From Brassica napus (lineage: Eukaryota; Streptophyta; Magnoliopsida; Brassicales; Brassicaceae): 64,000 nucleotides of DNA. Where the stretch lies: assembly GCF_020379485.1 (NCBI RefSeq), contig NW_026014883.1, positions 58,134-122,133 of the forward strand, given 5' to 3'. The notes beneath the pieces are model-generated. The model saw only the letters and a list, made by a program, of their open reading frames with translations. It was not told the origin of the DNA and ran no database searches. Shown in pieces: positions 19,800-30,700 of this stretch (positions are counted from its first letter, which is position 1; each line of letters begins with the position of its first letter). The translations under genes and the position numbers were made by a program.

Positions 19800-20334
19800 T
19801 ATGAGATTTAAGGATATAGATGATTATCTGAGTTTAGAAAGGATTATAGAAGAGAATAAGAGATTAAGAGACAGATTAGAGACTAATGGAGAATCATAAT
19901 GAAATGAGTATAGAGAGAGATTGTTTAGAACTGTCTAATATTATTATGAGATGAGGTTACAATATTTATAGAAGAGGCATTAGGGTTTACAAGTCAAGAT
20001 AAAGCAGCACTAGTCATAAGCATGTGAAGTCAAGCCAAAGGGGGGAGCGTCTCTTTTGAATTCACGGATGGTAAGGCTCACACGCTTGGCCTTTACAGCC
20101 TGTCCACGGCCTGGATGGATAAGGCTCGTCCCGCCCTTATCCCTAAACGGTCTGATCAGTCTTGAGACCTTCTGTGTACTCTAGAGGCTTTACTCACCCA
20201 TCTCCTTCTTCCTTCATGTTTCCTCAGATGTACGGCCAAGCCCCTGTCCGTACATAGGCCGTACTGTCCGTACTCTTTCCCATCACTTGCTTAGCTCTTC
20301 CTCTCCTTCTCATAATGACTTCCTCATCTCAACA
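19800..20334 (-). mobile_element. Solo LTR in reverse orientation, inside A's 3' LTR
   Basis: 535 bp; on the minus strand it runs TGTTGAGATGAGG to TTAAATCTCATA, and its 3' end matches the LTR of B. Flanked by ataca at 19795-19799 and 20335-20339. No internal region is present, so the element was probably reduced by recombination between its two LTRs. It carries GTACGG motifs at about 20229-20274. Confidence 0.9.
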
Positions 20335-20495
20335 ATACATTTCGAATTTCCTTGTTGCTCTCTCTATTAATACTTGTAAACCTCATCAGTTATTAATTAA
20401 TGGAGTTTTGAGTCTCTCTCTCTCTTGTTCTTAATCTCCAATCTCTTTAAGTCTCAGATTAAACTTAATCACTCTTTAAATCACAAAATCTAATA
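20335..20495 (+). repeat. 3' LTR of A, second part
   Basis: Resumes after the target duplication ataca (20335-20339) and ends cacaaaatctaata, as does the remnant at 2632-2722. The total LTR length without the insertion is about 483 bp. Confidence 0.87.
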
Positions 20496-22575
20496 CTATG
20501 AAGAAAGGAATCAAGAGGAGCTAAAGGATCTAACATCAGATAAGGCAGGCGCCTTAAGACTGATTGTGGAAGGTCTAGGTATCAAGATGAACCAGGATCC
20601 CAATGTGGGGAGTAGGAACCAACATGAGAGTTCTCTGGCCCCTGTTGAAGCTAATCAGTCACCTCACCTTGATCGTGAGGGGGGCAGGGAATCTGAAACT
20701 CAAGAAGATGGTCAGGATGGAGCCGGCTTGAGTGAAGAAGAAGAAGAGAGTGTTTCAGGCTCTCACAATCAAGGTGATCAAAGCCAAGGAGAAGTAGAAG
20801 CTCAGGCGGAAGCACCAGAACCGAGTGTCCAAGAGGAGCAGGTTCAGAACCAACCAGTATTGAGAAGAAGCACAAGGCTGAGAAAGGATCCTTCCTCTTG
20901 GGTAAACACGCGAGTGTACTACAATGCCCAAGCTGTGGAGCATCCTTCTCAGGCTGTGTGTTCCTTTGCTCAATACCCTGAAGAACATTGTGCTTTTATG
21001 GTAAACTTGGATGAGAACTACATACCAAGAAACTATGAAGAGGCAATGATGGATAAAGAATGGAAGGAATCAGTTGGAGCTGAGGCAGGAGCTATGATCA
21101 AGAATGATACATGGTATGAGAGTGAGTTACCAAAAGGGAAGAAGGCTGTGACTAGTAGATGGATCTTCACAATCAAGTATAAGGCTGATGGAACAGTTGA
21201 GAGGAAGAAGTCAAGACTGGTTGCAAGGGGTTTCACTCAAACCTATGGAGAAGATTACATTGAAACCTTTGCACCAGTAGCTAAACTACACACAATCCGG
21301 ATTGTATTAAGCTTGGCTGTGAACCTTGGATGGGGCTTATGGCAAATGGATGTGATGAATGCATTTCTACAAGGAGAACTTGAGGATGAAGTGTATATGC
21401 ATCCTCCTCCAGGCTTGGAACACTTAGTGAAGAGAGGAAATGTGTTGAGACTAAAGAAAGCTATCTATGGGTTGAAGCAATCACCAAGAGCTTGGTACAA
21501 CAAGCTGAGCACTACCCTTAATGGCCGAGGATTCAAGAAGTCTGAACTAGATCACACTCTCTTCACACTCACTACTCCCTCAGGTATGATTGCACTCCTT
21601 GTGTATGTTGATGATATCATTATCACAGGAAGTGATAAGGAAGGTATCATTGCAACCAAGGAGTTTCTTAAATCCATGTTTGAGATTAAAGACTTGGGAG
21701 AAATGAAATACTTTCTTGGAATTGAGATATGTAGATCCAAGGAAGGGTTGTTCATGTCCCAAAGGAAGTATACACTTGATCTTTTGAAAGGTGCAGGTGC
21801 TTATGGAGGCAAGACAGCAAGGATGCCTATGGAAGATGGCTACAAAGCCCCACGAGAGGGGGAGATTGAAGACAGCAAACCTTATTAGGATCCTAAACTC
21901 TATAGAAAACTAGTTGGTAAATTGATTTACCTTACCATAACTAGACCTGACATTTGTTTTGCTGTGAATCAGGTGAGTCAACACATGCAAGTGCCTAAGG
22001 AGCATCATTGGCATATGGTTGAGAGGATCTTGATGTATCTCAACGGCTCACCTGATCAAGGAGTATGGATGGGTTGCAATAGGAGCACTGAAGTGGTTGG
22101 ATACTGTGATGCGGATTGGGCTGGTGATAGAGCAGACAGGAGATCAACCACAGGCTATTGCACATTCATTGGAGGCAACTTGGTTACGTGGAAGAGTAAG
22201 AAGCAGAAGGTGGTCTCTTGCTCAAGTGCAGAAGCTGAGTATAGAGCTATGCTGAAGCTTACCAACGAGCTGGTGTGGATCAAAGGCATTTTGAAGCATT
22301 TGGAGATTGATCAAGCCACGCCAATGACAATGCATTGTGATAACCAAGCTGCCATCCACATTGCCTCCAACTCGGTGTTTCATGAGAGAACCAAGCACAT
22401 TGAAGTTGATTGTCACAAGGTGAGGCAGATGATCATTCTAGGAGTCATCTTGCCATGCTATACAAGGAGTGAAGATCAGTTGGCTGATGTGTTCACCAAG
22501 GCTGCAAGACAGAAGACAATGGAGTCCATTCACATCAGGTTGGGCCTCATTGATCTTGGGAAGAGAAGGAGCTGA
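20496..22575 (+). pseudogene. gag-pol: Gag-Pol of element E, 3' fragment (linker, RT, RNase H)
   Basis: Begins in mid-codon right after A's LTR at the YYEERNQEEL region behind integrase and continues through the acidic linker, reverse transcriptase (YVDD) and RNase H to the stop ending at 22575. A TAG at 21886-21888 replaces the CAG of B (PYQDPKLYRK), a C-to-T nonsense change between reverse transcriptase and RNase H. In the RT motif it reads WQMDVMNAF (N-terminal Lys replaced by Met). The 5' half is left of the window. Very close to B in sequence. Confidence 0.9.
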
Positions 22576-22700
22576 TCCTCTTGGCTGTGAGGTCTTTACT
22601 CTTTTTCCCTCATCAAGGTTTTGTCCCAATGGGTTTTCCTTGGTGAGGTTTTTAATGAGGAAGATCTCATGGCCATCCAAGCTTAGACTTTCACAAAGCT

Positions 22701-22715
22701 AAGCTTGAGGGGGAG
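22701..22715 (+). other. Polypurine tract of E
   Basis: AAGCTTGAGGGGGAG immediately before the 3' LTR. Confidence 0.9.
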
Positions 22716-23296
22716 TGTTGAGATGAGGAGTTAAACTATGAAGGCTTAGGAAACCTTGGGAAGAAGGAATGAGGAGAAGAAGGCATTAAGAGGAGTTAGG
22801 CCGAGACAAGACCGTACAGGCCGTACACTGGCCGTACTGTCCGTACAAGTAGGACACAGCCAAATGGGAAGTTACTCTACCTTGAGGTGAAAGGTAACTT
22901 AGAAGGAGTTAACCTTTGGGAGTAACTGAGCAGACCGTTGAAGATAGGATAAGGGACGCGGCTTGACAGGCTGGACACGAGCTGTAAAGGGAAAGCAAAC
23001 CTTATCCATCCGGTCACACATGTGAAGCTCCTCATTGGCTCAGTTTGAATTAGGCGCGCCTCTCTTCATTGACTACACATGCTTGTTCTACTTTATCCTT
23101 ATGAAGCCCTAGGATCTAAAGTCTATATATTGTAAACTCTCTCATTAATAAAAGATTAGACAGTTCTAAACAAATCAATCTCTCTATACTTTTCACAATG
23201 ATTCTCCATTAGTCTCTTAATCTCTCAAATCTACTCTAATCTCTTCTCTATTCTTATCTAAACTCAGATTATCTTTTACTTTACTCAAAACTGATA
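22716..23296 (+). repeat. 3' LTR of E
   Basis: Starts TGTTGAGATGAGGAG. Contains CCGTAC motifs (22811-22848), TATA box (23124-23130) and AATAAA (23147-23152). The end is set at ACTGATA (23296) because G's pol is recognisable from about 23297; the border may be off by a few bases since the matching 5' junction is outside the window. Confidence 0.8.
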
Positions 23297-25634
23297 ATTC
23301 AGACTCATTTCCCCCCTCATGATCAAGGGGAGTTGTTCTTTCAGGTTCTCTAACCTTATCCTGGGACATGTTTACCCCAAGCCTTTCCAATATGTTCCTC
23401 AGATTCTCTGCCATGTTTCTTGGTTCTTGAGACAGATCTTCCAAGTCTTTCCAATTCTTTTCTTCATAATACCCCTTGGTCTCTATGAACTTAACATCTC
23501 TAGACACCAACACTCTCCTGGTTGCTGGATCATAGCACTTGTACCCCTTCTGAGTTACTGAGTACCCAATGAGCATTGCTTTAGTGCTCTTTGCCTCCAA
23601 CTTGTTTCTCTGTTCTCCTGGAACCCAGACATAACATAGACATCCAAAGACACGCAGATGATCTATGTGTGGCTTGCTCTTGTTCAGCACTTCAAACGGA
23701 GACAGATTCTGCAATACCTTAGTTGGAATCCGATTGATAAGATAGCATGCAGTCTGAACAGCATCACCCCAAAACCTCTTTGGAACACTAGCATGATACA
23801 TCATGGATCTAGCCACCTCCATTAGATGCCTATTCTTCCTCTCAGCTACCCCATTCTGCTGTGGTGTGTAAGGACAACTGGTCTGATGCACTATCCCATG
23901 TTTAGCCAAATGATTCTTGAAGGCATGACTGGTGTATTCTCCTCCATTATCAGACCGTAGTACCTTCACAGTAGCGTTGTAATGGTTAGTTACATATGCT
24001 TGGAAGTTGACAAAAGCTTCAAACACTCTATCCTTAGATGGCAGCAATGTGATCCATGTATACTTAGACTTCTCATCTATGAATGTCACAAAATACTTCT
24101 GGTTTTCTCTAGACATACAAGGGGATGTCCACACATCAGAATGAATAAGATCAAAACAATTTGCATATATGGTCTCTGATGTGGGAAAAACAGTTCTACA
24201 ATGCTTCCCTAAGATGCAAGCTTCACATACCAAGTGATTGAATGACATATTAGGTTTAATCAATTCAATTGCACGAGCATGAGGATGTCCTAATCTAGCA
24301 TGCCAAGTAATACTGTCACACCTATCAGCAGTACTACTCAAGCATATAGAATCAATAGGATTAGAGTTCTTAGCTGTTTGGAGATGATACAACTGATTCC
24401 TGCTGTCCCCTCTACCAATAACTCTCCCAGTCTTCAAGTCTTGAAACTCAACCTCATTTGGCCTGAATACTACTTGACAATCAAGATCAATTGTGGCCTT
24501 CTTCACTGATATCAGATTTGAAGTGAATTGAGGCAAATAGAACGCAGGTGAGTTCTTCTCAAACAGCTTGAGGTTTCCCACTCCTTCTATTGGGATCCTA
24601 GCACCATTAGCTATCATGACACTCCCTGTTGCAGCCTTGACTTCACTTATCAGACTTCTATCACTGATCATATGATGTGTTGCTCCAGAATCAATGATAA
24701 TGGGTTTGGATGTGGATGCTAAGGCAGGAGCACCTTGTCTCCGGGTCGTAGCCAAAGCATACACATACTTGACAAACTCATCCCATTCTTTCTTTGTGAT
24801 AGGGTCATCTGCTCCTTTGATCTCCTGCTCCTTCATAACCATACTATCCTCCACTGAGTTACTCATATAGGCAGAGTAAGAACACTCTCCTCTTACCACT
24901 TGTTGAGCCACCTCCTTGATCATCTTCAAGCTCATCTTATCACTTAGATAACCAGACTCCACGTTCTTCTTCCAAGCCTTTCCCATCTTAAGCCACACTC
25001 TAGAAAGCTTTCTAAGCCTTCCCTTCTTACAGCTTGTACCATCTCTGATCCTGATCAGTCTCTTGCTCTTCTCATATACTTTATATGAAGACTGAACAAG
25101 CTCACACAACCCATCCACATCTACTCGCTCATCATCTTTGGCTACTTGCATAATCAGCTGACCATATGATGAGTTTAAGCTCACTAGAAGGCTCAAGACT
25201 ACATCTTGCTCCAGCCTTTCTTGAATCACCTCCGGATCTGATGTTCTTGATCTCAACAAATCCAACTCTCTCCACAAGTATTTCAGCTTGCCCACAAGCT
25301 GATGGAGTTCTTCCTTTCCTCTTCTCAGGTCTGTGTTAGCTCTCTTGACTCCACAAACCTTCTTCAGATCGGATCTACTCCCATGAGCTGCTTCAATCCC
25401 ACATCTTGTATGGTTTTCTTGAACAACTCTATCTACATACCTCAGACTCCACGCCTGACCTGCTTCTATAGCCATTCTTCTTAAAGGCTTCCCCTTTTTA
25501 TGACTACTCCACAACACACAGCTCCTCAACACTGCCTTTGCCCATCTTGACCAACTTCCACCAGTTTCCTCTTCAAGCTTCAATGGAATACTAGATCTGT
25601 GCTTCATCTCCATGACTAGGTTGTTTGTTTCCAT
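23297..25634 (-). pseudogene. gag-pol: Gag-Pol of element G, 5' part (Gag, protease, integrase)
   Basis: The start is ATG 25634 (METNNLVMEMK). An in-frame GTG farther upstream is next to the primer site and is not used here. Gag is divergent: GSWSRWAKAVLRSCVLW replaces the usual NYLVWSRMV region, and a UBN2-like region follows. There is no zinc knuckle before the protease; a basic segment (KKGRLRKLSRVWLKMGKAWKK region) is present. The protease reads DSGATHHM. Integrase retains its zinc ligands and the HSDVW, RSDNGGEY and NGVAERKN motifs. Open until the E junction, beyond which the reading frame runs into LTR sequence. Confidence 0.88.
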
Positions 25635-25780
25635 CAGAAAGATCCAAACGAGCCTAGTGACTGAAGAACATAACCCAGACTCACCAAGAACACTCAAGAA
25701 CACCAAGAACACTAAGAACACTGAAGAAAGAACCCAGATTTGCGAAAAATAAATCACACACTCACCCCCTTTTTGAGCAA

Positions 25781-25796
25781 CCTGGCTCTGATACCA
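25781..25796 (-). other. Primer binding site of G
   Basis: TGGTATCAGAGCCAGG on the minus strand, abutting the 5' LTR with no spacer. Confidence 0.9.
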
Positions 25797-26290
25797 TAAA
25801 CACTTTTGTGTTTTAGAGTGTGTTTAATAATAATCAGAGAAGATTAGAGTAAAGATTAGAGAGAATAGAGAGATTCTAGAGAGAGAGAGACTCAAAACTC
25901 CATTAATTAATAACTGATGAGGTTTACAAGTATTAATAGAGAGAGCAACAAGGAAATTCGAAATGTATAAGCATGTGTAGTCAAATGACAGGCTGGAACT
26001 CATTTTGAATCACTTGGCTGTGCTTTCTCACATGCTTGCACTAGTGTAAAAGCATCCTCTCCTTTACAGCATCATACAGGCTGTCAAAGTGCTCCCTTAT
26101 CCTTCCTTATCCTCTTTGGTCGAAATTCCTCTCTTCTCTTCACTAATTTACCTTCTCATCCCATCAGATAACTTCCCCAAGTTGTTACTGTGGTTAAACT
26201 AAAGTTACCACAGTAAAACTCCAAAGTTACTATCTGCTCCAAATCTCTTCCTCTCTCAATATATCAACTCTTTATTCTCTCATCTCAACA
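25797..26290 (-). repeat. 5' LTR of G
   Basis: 494 bp. On the minus strand it runs TGTTGAGATGAGAG to AAAAGTGTTTA (TG...TA ends). Most of it is nearly the same as A's 3' LTR, but its 3' end matches the LTRs of D. Confidence 0.88.
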
Positions 26291-26962
26291 TCCTATTCCC
26301 TTAATAGGTATCTTATCTCCATTTGCAATCATCACACATCCATTAGTAGGTCACTAATCATATGATGAGATGCACCTGAATCTATAATCAATGGTTTGGA
26401 TGCATTGATGGCATTATGACAGATACATTGTGATCTATATGCATTCATCCTAGCATTTCTATCAATGCAATGTTCAATTCCAGTTTTACTATCAATCCTA
26501 GCAATCTTAGAAGCACCAAATGAATACCCATGAATGTTACCATTATCCTTGAGCATTTTGATGAGTGCATCCATCTCGGACCTCTTGATGAAGTCTTGAT
26601 CATTGCCTCGGGGGTTGATAGCTCCAGTATAGGTCACCAAAGCCTTTCCATTTCCTTCACGGTTCTCCACTTCAGTTCCTTGGTTGGATGGCCCTGCTCC
26701 GCTTGATCCTTCAGTCATGTGAGCTCTTGCCTCTTTCTCCTTTATGAACTTAGCCGGCTTCAAGTGGGGATGGAGTATCCAGGACTGAATCTTCTTGTGC
26801 CCATACTTCTTGCAATGATCACAGTTCCCATTGAACTTCCTATCCTCATACTTGTTGTAACCAACTTTGTTGGCTTGTGGAGGCTCTTCCCGTCAGATTG
26901 CACAGCATTTGCAAGAGATAAGTCTCCCTTGCCTCCAAACAAACCCATTGAGCCCTGCTCCC
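26291..26962 (-). pseudogene. gag-pol: Gag/protease fragment of element I
   Basis: Minus-strand segment closely similar to B: Gag tail with the zinc-knuckle region, the ARAHMTEGSSGAG spacer and the protease motif DSGASHHM. It is damaged by a 1-bp deletion near 26893 and by a 25-bp deletion near 26352 just after the protease motif; the deletion ends share a 2-bp microhomology. It is cut on the left by G and on the right by the first LTR of the J array. It is the outermost and probably oldest layer of the nest visible here. Confidence 0.85.
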
Positions 26963-27564
26963 TGATAGTTTTAATGATGTTAAGAGTAATCTGAGTGTTT
27001 AGAGAAGATTAGAATGAGTTTAGAAAAGATTAAAGTCTGAAATAAGATTTGGAGTCTAGAGAGAGTTTTTAGAAGGACTAAGAGAGACTCATAACTTGCT
27101 TGATTGTATTAATGAGAGTGTTTACAACTTTATAAGAGAAGAGACAAGGGTTTTCGTAGCTAAGAGGATAAGGTAAGCATGTGGAGTCAAAGGCCATTTC
27201 AAACTCGTCCAATGAGGTGAGCCGCGCGTGTGAGCCTTCATTAGCTGGCTCATACCTTTTGCTTTTCCGTGTCCAGCTGTGCCAGCCTGTCCAAGACTCT
27301 CCCTTATCCTTTCCAACGGTCTGATCCATCCACAAATGCCAAGGTAACTTCTCCTCTTTACTTAAGTAACTCGGATAACTTATGGTGAGGTTTGGTTGAG
27401 CTTTGGTCGATCCTATCTTGTACGGCCTGTCCTGTCATGTACGGCCATGTACGGCCTTGTACGGACAGGCTGATCCCAAAGCTCCCAAACCTTCCTATCC
27501 TTCCTCTTCTTCATTCTACTCAACCCTCATCTCCATTCTTCACTTGACACTCTTCATCTCAACA
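26963..27564 (-). repeat. J array LTR 1 (3' LTR of J1)
   Basis: 602 bp. On the minus strand TGTTGAGATG to AAAACTATCA, canonical TG...CA ends. It abuts I gag. Contains tandem GTACGG motifs near 27418-27470. Confidence 0.92.
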
Positions 27565-27579
27565 CTCCCCCTCAAGCTT
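27565..27579 (-). other. Polypurine tract of J1
   Basis: AAGCTTGAGGGGGAG on the minus strand next to LTR 1. Equivalent tracts are at 33138-33152 (J2) and 38696-38709 (J3, one G shorter). Confidence 0.88.
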
Positions 27580-27704
27580 AGCTTTGTGAAAGACTAAGCT
27601 TGGACAGCCATGAGATCTTCCTCATTAAAAACCTCACTAAGGAAAACCCATTGGGACAAAACCTTAATGAGGGAAAAAGAGTAAAGATCTCATGACTAAG
27701 GGGA

Positions 27705-30700
27705 TCAGCTGCTTCTCTTCCCAAGATCAATGAGGCCCAATCTGATATGAATGGACTCCATTGTCTTTTGCCTTGCAGCCTTGGTGAATACATCAGCCAA
27801 CTGATCTTCACTCCTAGTATAACATGGCAAGATGACTCCTAGGACAATCATCTGCCTCACCTTGTGGCAATCAACCTCAATGTGCTTTGTTCTCTCATGG
27901 AACACCGAGTTGGAGGCTATGTGAATGGCGGCCTGGTTGTCACAATGCATTGTCATTGGAGTGTCTTGTGCTATCTCCAAATGCTTCAAGATGCCCTTGA
28001 TCCAAACTAGCTCGTTTGTAAGCTTCAGCATGGCTCTATATTCAGCTTCTGCACTAGAGCATGACACCACCTTCTGTTTCTTACTCTTCCAAGTCACCAA
28101 GTTGCCTCCAATGAATGTGCAATAGCCGGTTGTTGATCTTCTGTCAGCTCTATCACCTGCCCAATCAGCATCACAATAGCCCACCACTTCTGTGCTTCCA
28201 TTGCACCCCATCCATACACCTTGATCCGGCGAGCCATTTAGATACATCAGCAACCTCTCCACCATACGCCAATGATGTTCCTTGGGAAGCTGCATGTGTT
28301 GACTCACCTGATTCACAGCAAAGCATATATCAGGTCTTGTGATGGTTAGATAAATCAATTTTCCAACAAGTTTTCTATAGAGTTTAGGATCATGAAATGG
28401 CTTGCTGTCTTCAATCTCCCCCTCTCTTGGTACTTTGTAGCCATCCTCCATTGGCATTCTTGCTATTGCATCTTGCTGTCTTGCCTCCATAAGCACCTGC
28501 ATCTTTCAAAAGATCAAGTGTATACTTCCTTTGGGACATGAACAAACCTTCCTTGGATCTACAAATCTCAATTCCAAGAAAGTATTTCATTTCTCCCAAG
28601 TCTTTTATTTCAAACATAGACTTTAGAAACTCCTTGGTTGCTTTGATACCTTCTTTATCACTTCCTGTGATAATGATATCATCCACATACACAAGGAGAG
28701 CAACCATACCTGAGGGTGTAGTAAGGGTAAAGAGAGTATGGTCCAATTCTGACTTCCTAAAGCCTCGGCCATTCAGAGTTGTGCTCAGCTTGTTGTACCA
28801 TGCTCTTGGTGATTGCTTCAGCCCATAGATAGCCTTCTTTAACCTCAGTACATTCCCTCTCTTCACTAGATGTTCAAGACCTGGTGGAGGATACATATAG
28901 ACTTCATCCTCAAGTTCTCCTTGTAGAAATGCATTCTTCACATCCATTTGCCACAATCCCCATCCAAGGTTCACAGCCAAGCTTAAAACAATTCTAATTG
29001 TGTGTAGCTTGGCTACTGGTGCAAATGTCTCAATGTAATCCTCTCCATATGTCTGAGTAAACCCTCTTGCTACTAGTCTAGTTTTCTTCCTCTCAATCGA
29101 CCCATCAGCCTTGTACTTGATTGTAAAGATCCATCTACTAGACACTGCCTTCTTCCCTTTTGGTAGTTCACTCTCATACCATGTATCATTCTTTATCATA
29201 GCTCCTGCCTCAGCTCCTACTGATTCCTTCCACTCCTTATCCTCCATTGCCTCTTCATAGCTTCTTGGAATGTGATTCTCATTCAAGTTTACCATAAATG
29301 CACAATGTGCTTCTGGATATTGACTGAAAGAACACACGGCCTGAGTAGGATGCTCCACAGCTTGGGCATTGTAGTACACTCTCGTGTTTACCCAACTGGA
29401 AGGGTCCTTTCTCAGCCTTGTACTTCTTCTTAACATTGGCCCTTCTTGTGCCATCTCTTGTTCTTCTTCTTGTGACAACATTTCGGATCTTTCTTCTCCT
29501 AGCTGACTTGCTTCAGCTCCCTCTTCCCTTAGCTGATCATTAGCTTCTTCTTGTTGATCATCTGATTCCACACCTTGATCATGAGAGCCAGAACTCTCTT
29601 CTCTACTTGTTTCTTCACGCTCAAGGTTTGGAGTTCTTGTTTCATTCCCCCCTTCATGCTCAAGGTTGGAAGTCTGATGATCCGGTGCTGGAGTTGTGCT
29701 TCTCCCCCCCTGATGTCCTTGGTTCATGTTGATTCCAAGCCCTTCTAGGATCAACCTCAAGGTTTCAGCTCTATCAGATGTAAGATCCTTCAAATCTTCT
29801 TGAATCTGCTCTTCATAATATCCTTTTTCTTCAACAAACTTTACTTCTCTAGATACTAACACTCTCCTTGTGTTAGGATCATAGCACTTGTATCCTTTCT
29901 GACTTGATGAGTATCCAATGAACATTGCCTTTGAACTCTTAGCTTCTAGCTTGTTTCTTATCTCTCCAGGCACCATCACAAAACACAAACATCCAAAGAT
30001 CTTCATATGCTCGAGTGAAGGTTTGTACTGATTCAATACCTCAAATGGTGATTGTCCTTGAAGGATCAGAGTTGGTGTCCTGTTGATGAGATAACAAGCC
30101 GTAGCAACTGCATCACTCCAAAACTTCTTAGGCACATTGGATTGAAACATCATGGACCTGGCTACTTCCATCAAGTGCCTGTTCTTCCTTTCAGCCACAC
30201 CATTCTGTTGTGGTGTATAGGGACAGCTTGTCTGATGAAGTATTCCATGTTGAGATAGATGTAGCTTGAATGCTTGTCCTGTGTACTCTCCTCCATTATC
30301 TGACCTAAAAATTTTTATCTTGGCATTGTAATGGTTAGTCACATAGGCTTGAAAGTTTTTAAATGCATCAAGTACCCTATCTTTGGTTGGAATTAAAGTT
30401 AACCAGGTGTATTTGGATTTTTCATCAATGAAAGTTACATAGTACTTATGATTGTCTCTAGAAAGGCAAGGTGCAGTCCAAACATCAGAATGAATAAGAT
30501 CAAAACATTTTTCATAAACAGTAGTAGACTTGGTAAAGACAGTTCTACAATGCTTGCCTAAGATGCAAGCTTCACACTCATTATTCTCAAAGGAAACACC
30601 TGGCAACATCAGTTTTAAAGCCTTATTATGAGGGTGTCCTAATCTAGCATGCCACAATGCATTTTTACTTAAACTAGAACCAGAAACAGAAGTAAACGAG

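Larger units (their letters stand above)
2632..20495 (+). mobile_element. Copia element A, carrying nested insertions
   Basis: Its parts in order are: 5' LTR remnant 2632-2722, primer site 2723-2738, gag-pol 2995-5749, insertion of B (5750-17773), rest of pol 17779-19325, polypurine tract 19458-19472, and 3' LTR 19473-19799 plus 20340-20495, split by a solo LTR. At 20496 the sequence continues in frame into the pol of element E, so A inserted into E. A's own 5' end is left of the window because F split its 5' LTR. Without the insertions A would be a normal ~5.5 kb copia element with an open gag-pol frame. Confidence 0.85.
23297..26290 (-). mobile_element. Copia element G, 5' half
   Basis: Minus strand: 5' LTR 25797-26290, primer site, gag, protease, integrase, cut at the linker by E's 3' LTR. 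Its LTR and Gag show it belongs with A and D. It is inserted in the protease region of fragment I, because I sequence starts at 26291. The 3' half is left of the window. Confidence 0.88.

Noticed and set aside
25635..25757. Hydrophobic N-terminal extension of G Gag
   Set aside because: It starts at GTG next to the primer site and corresponds to untranslated leader.
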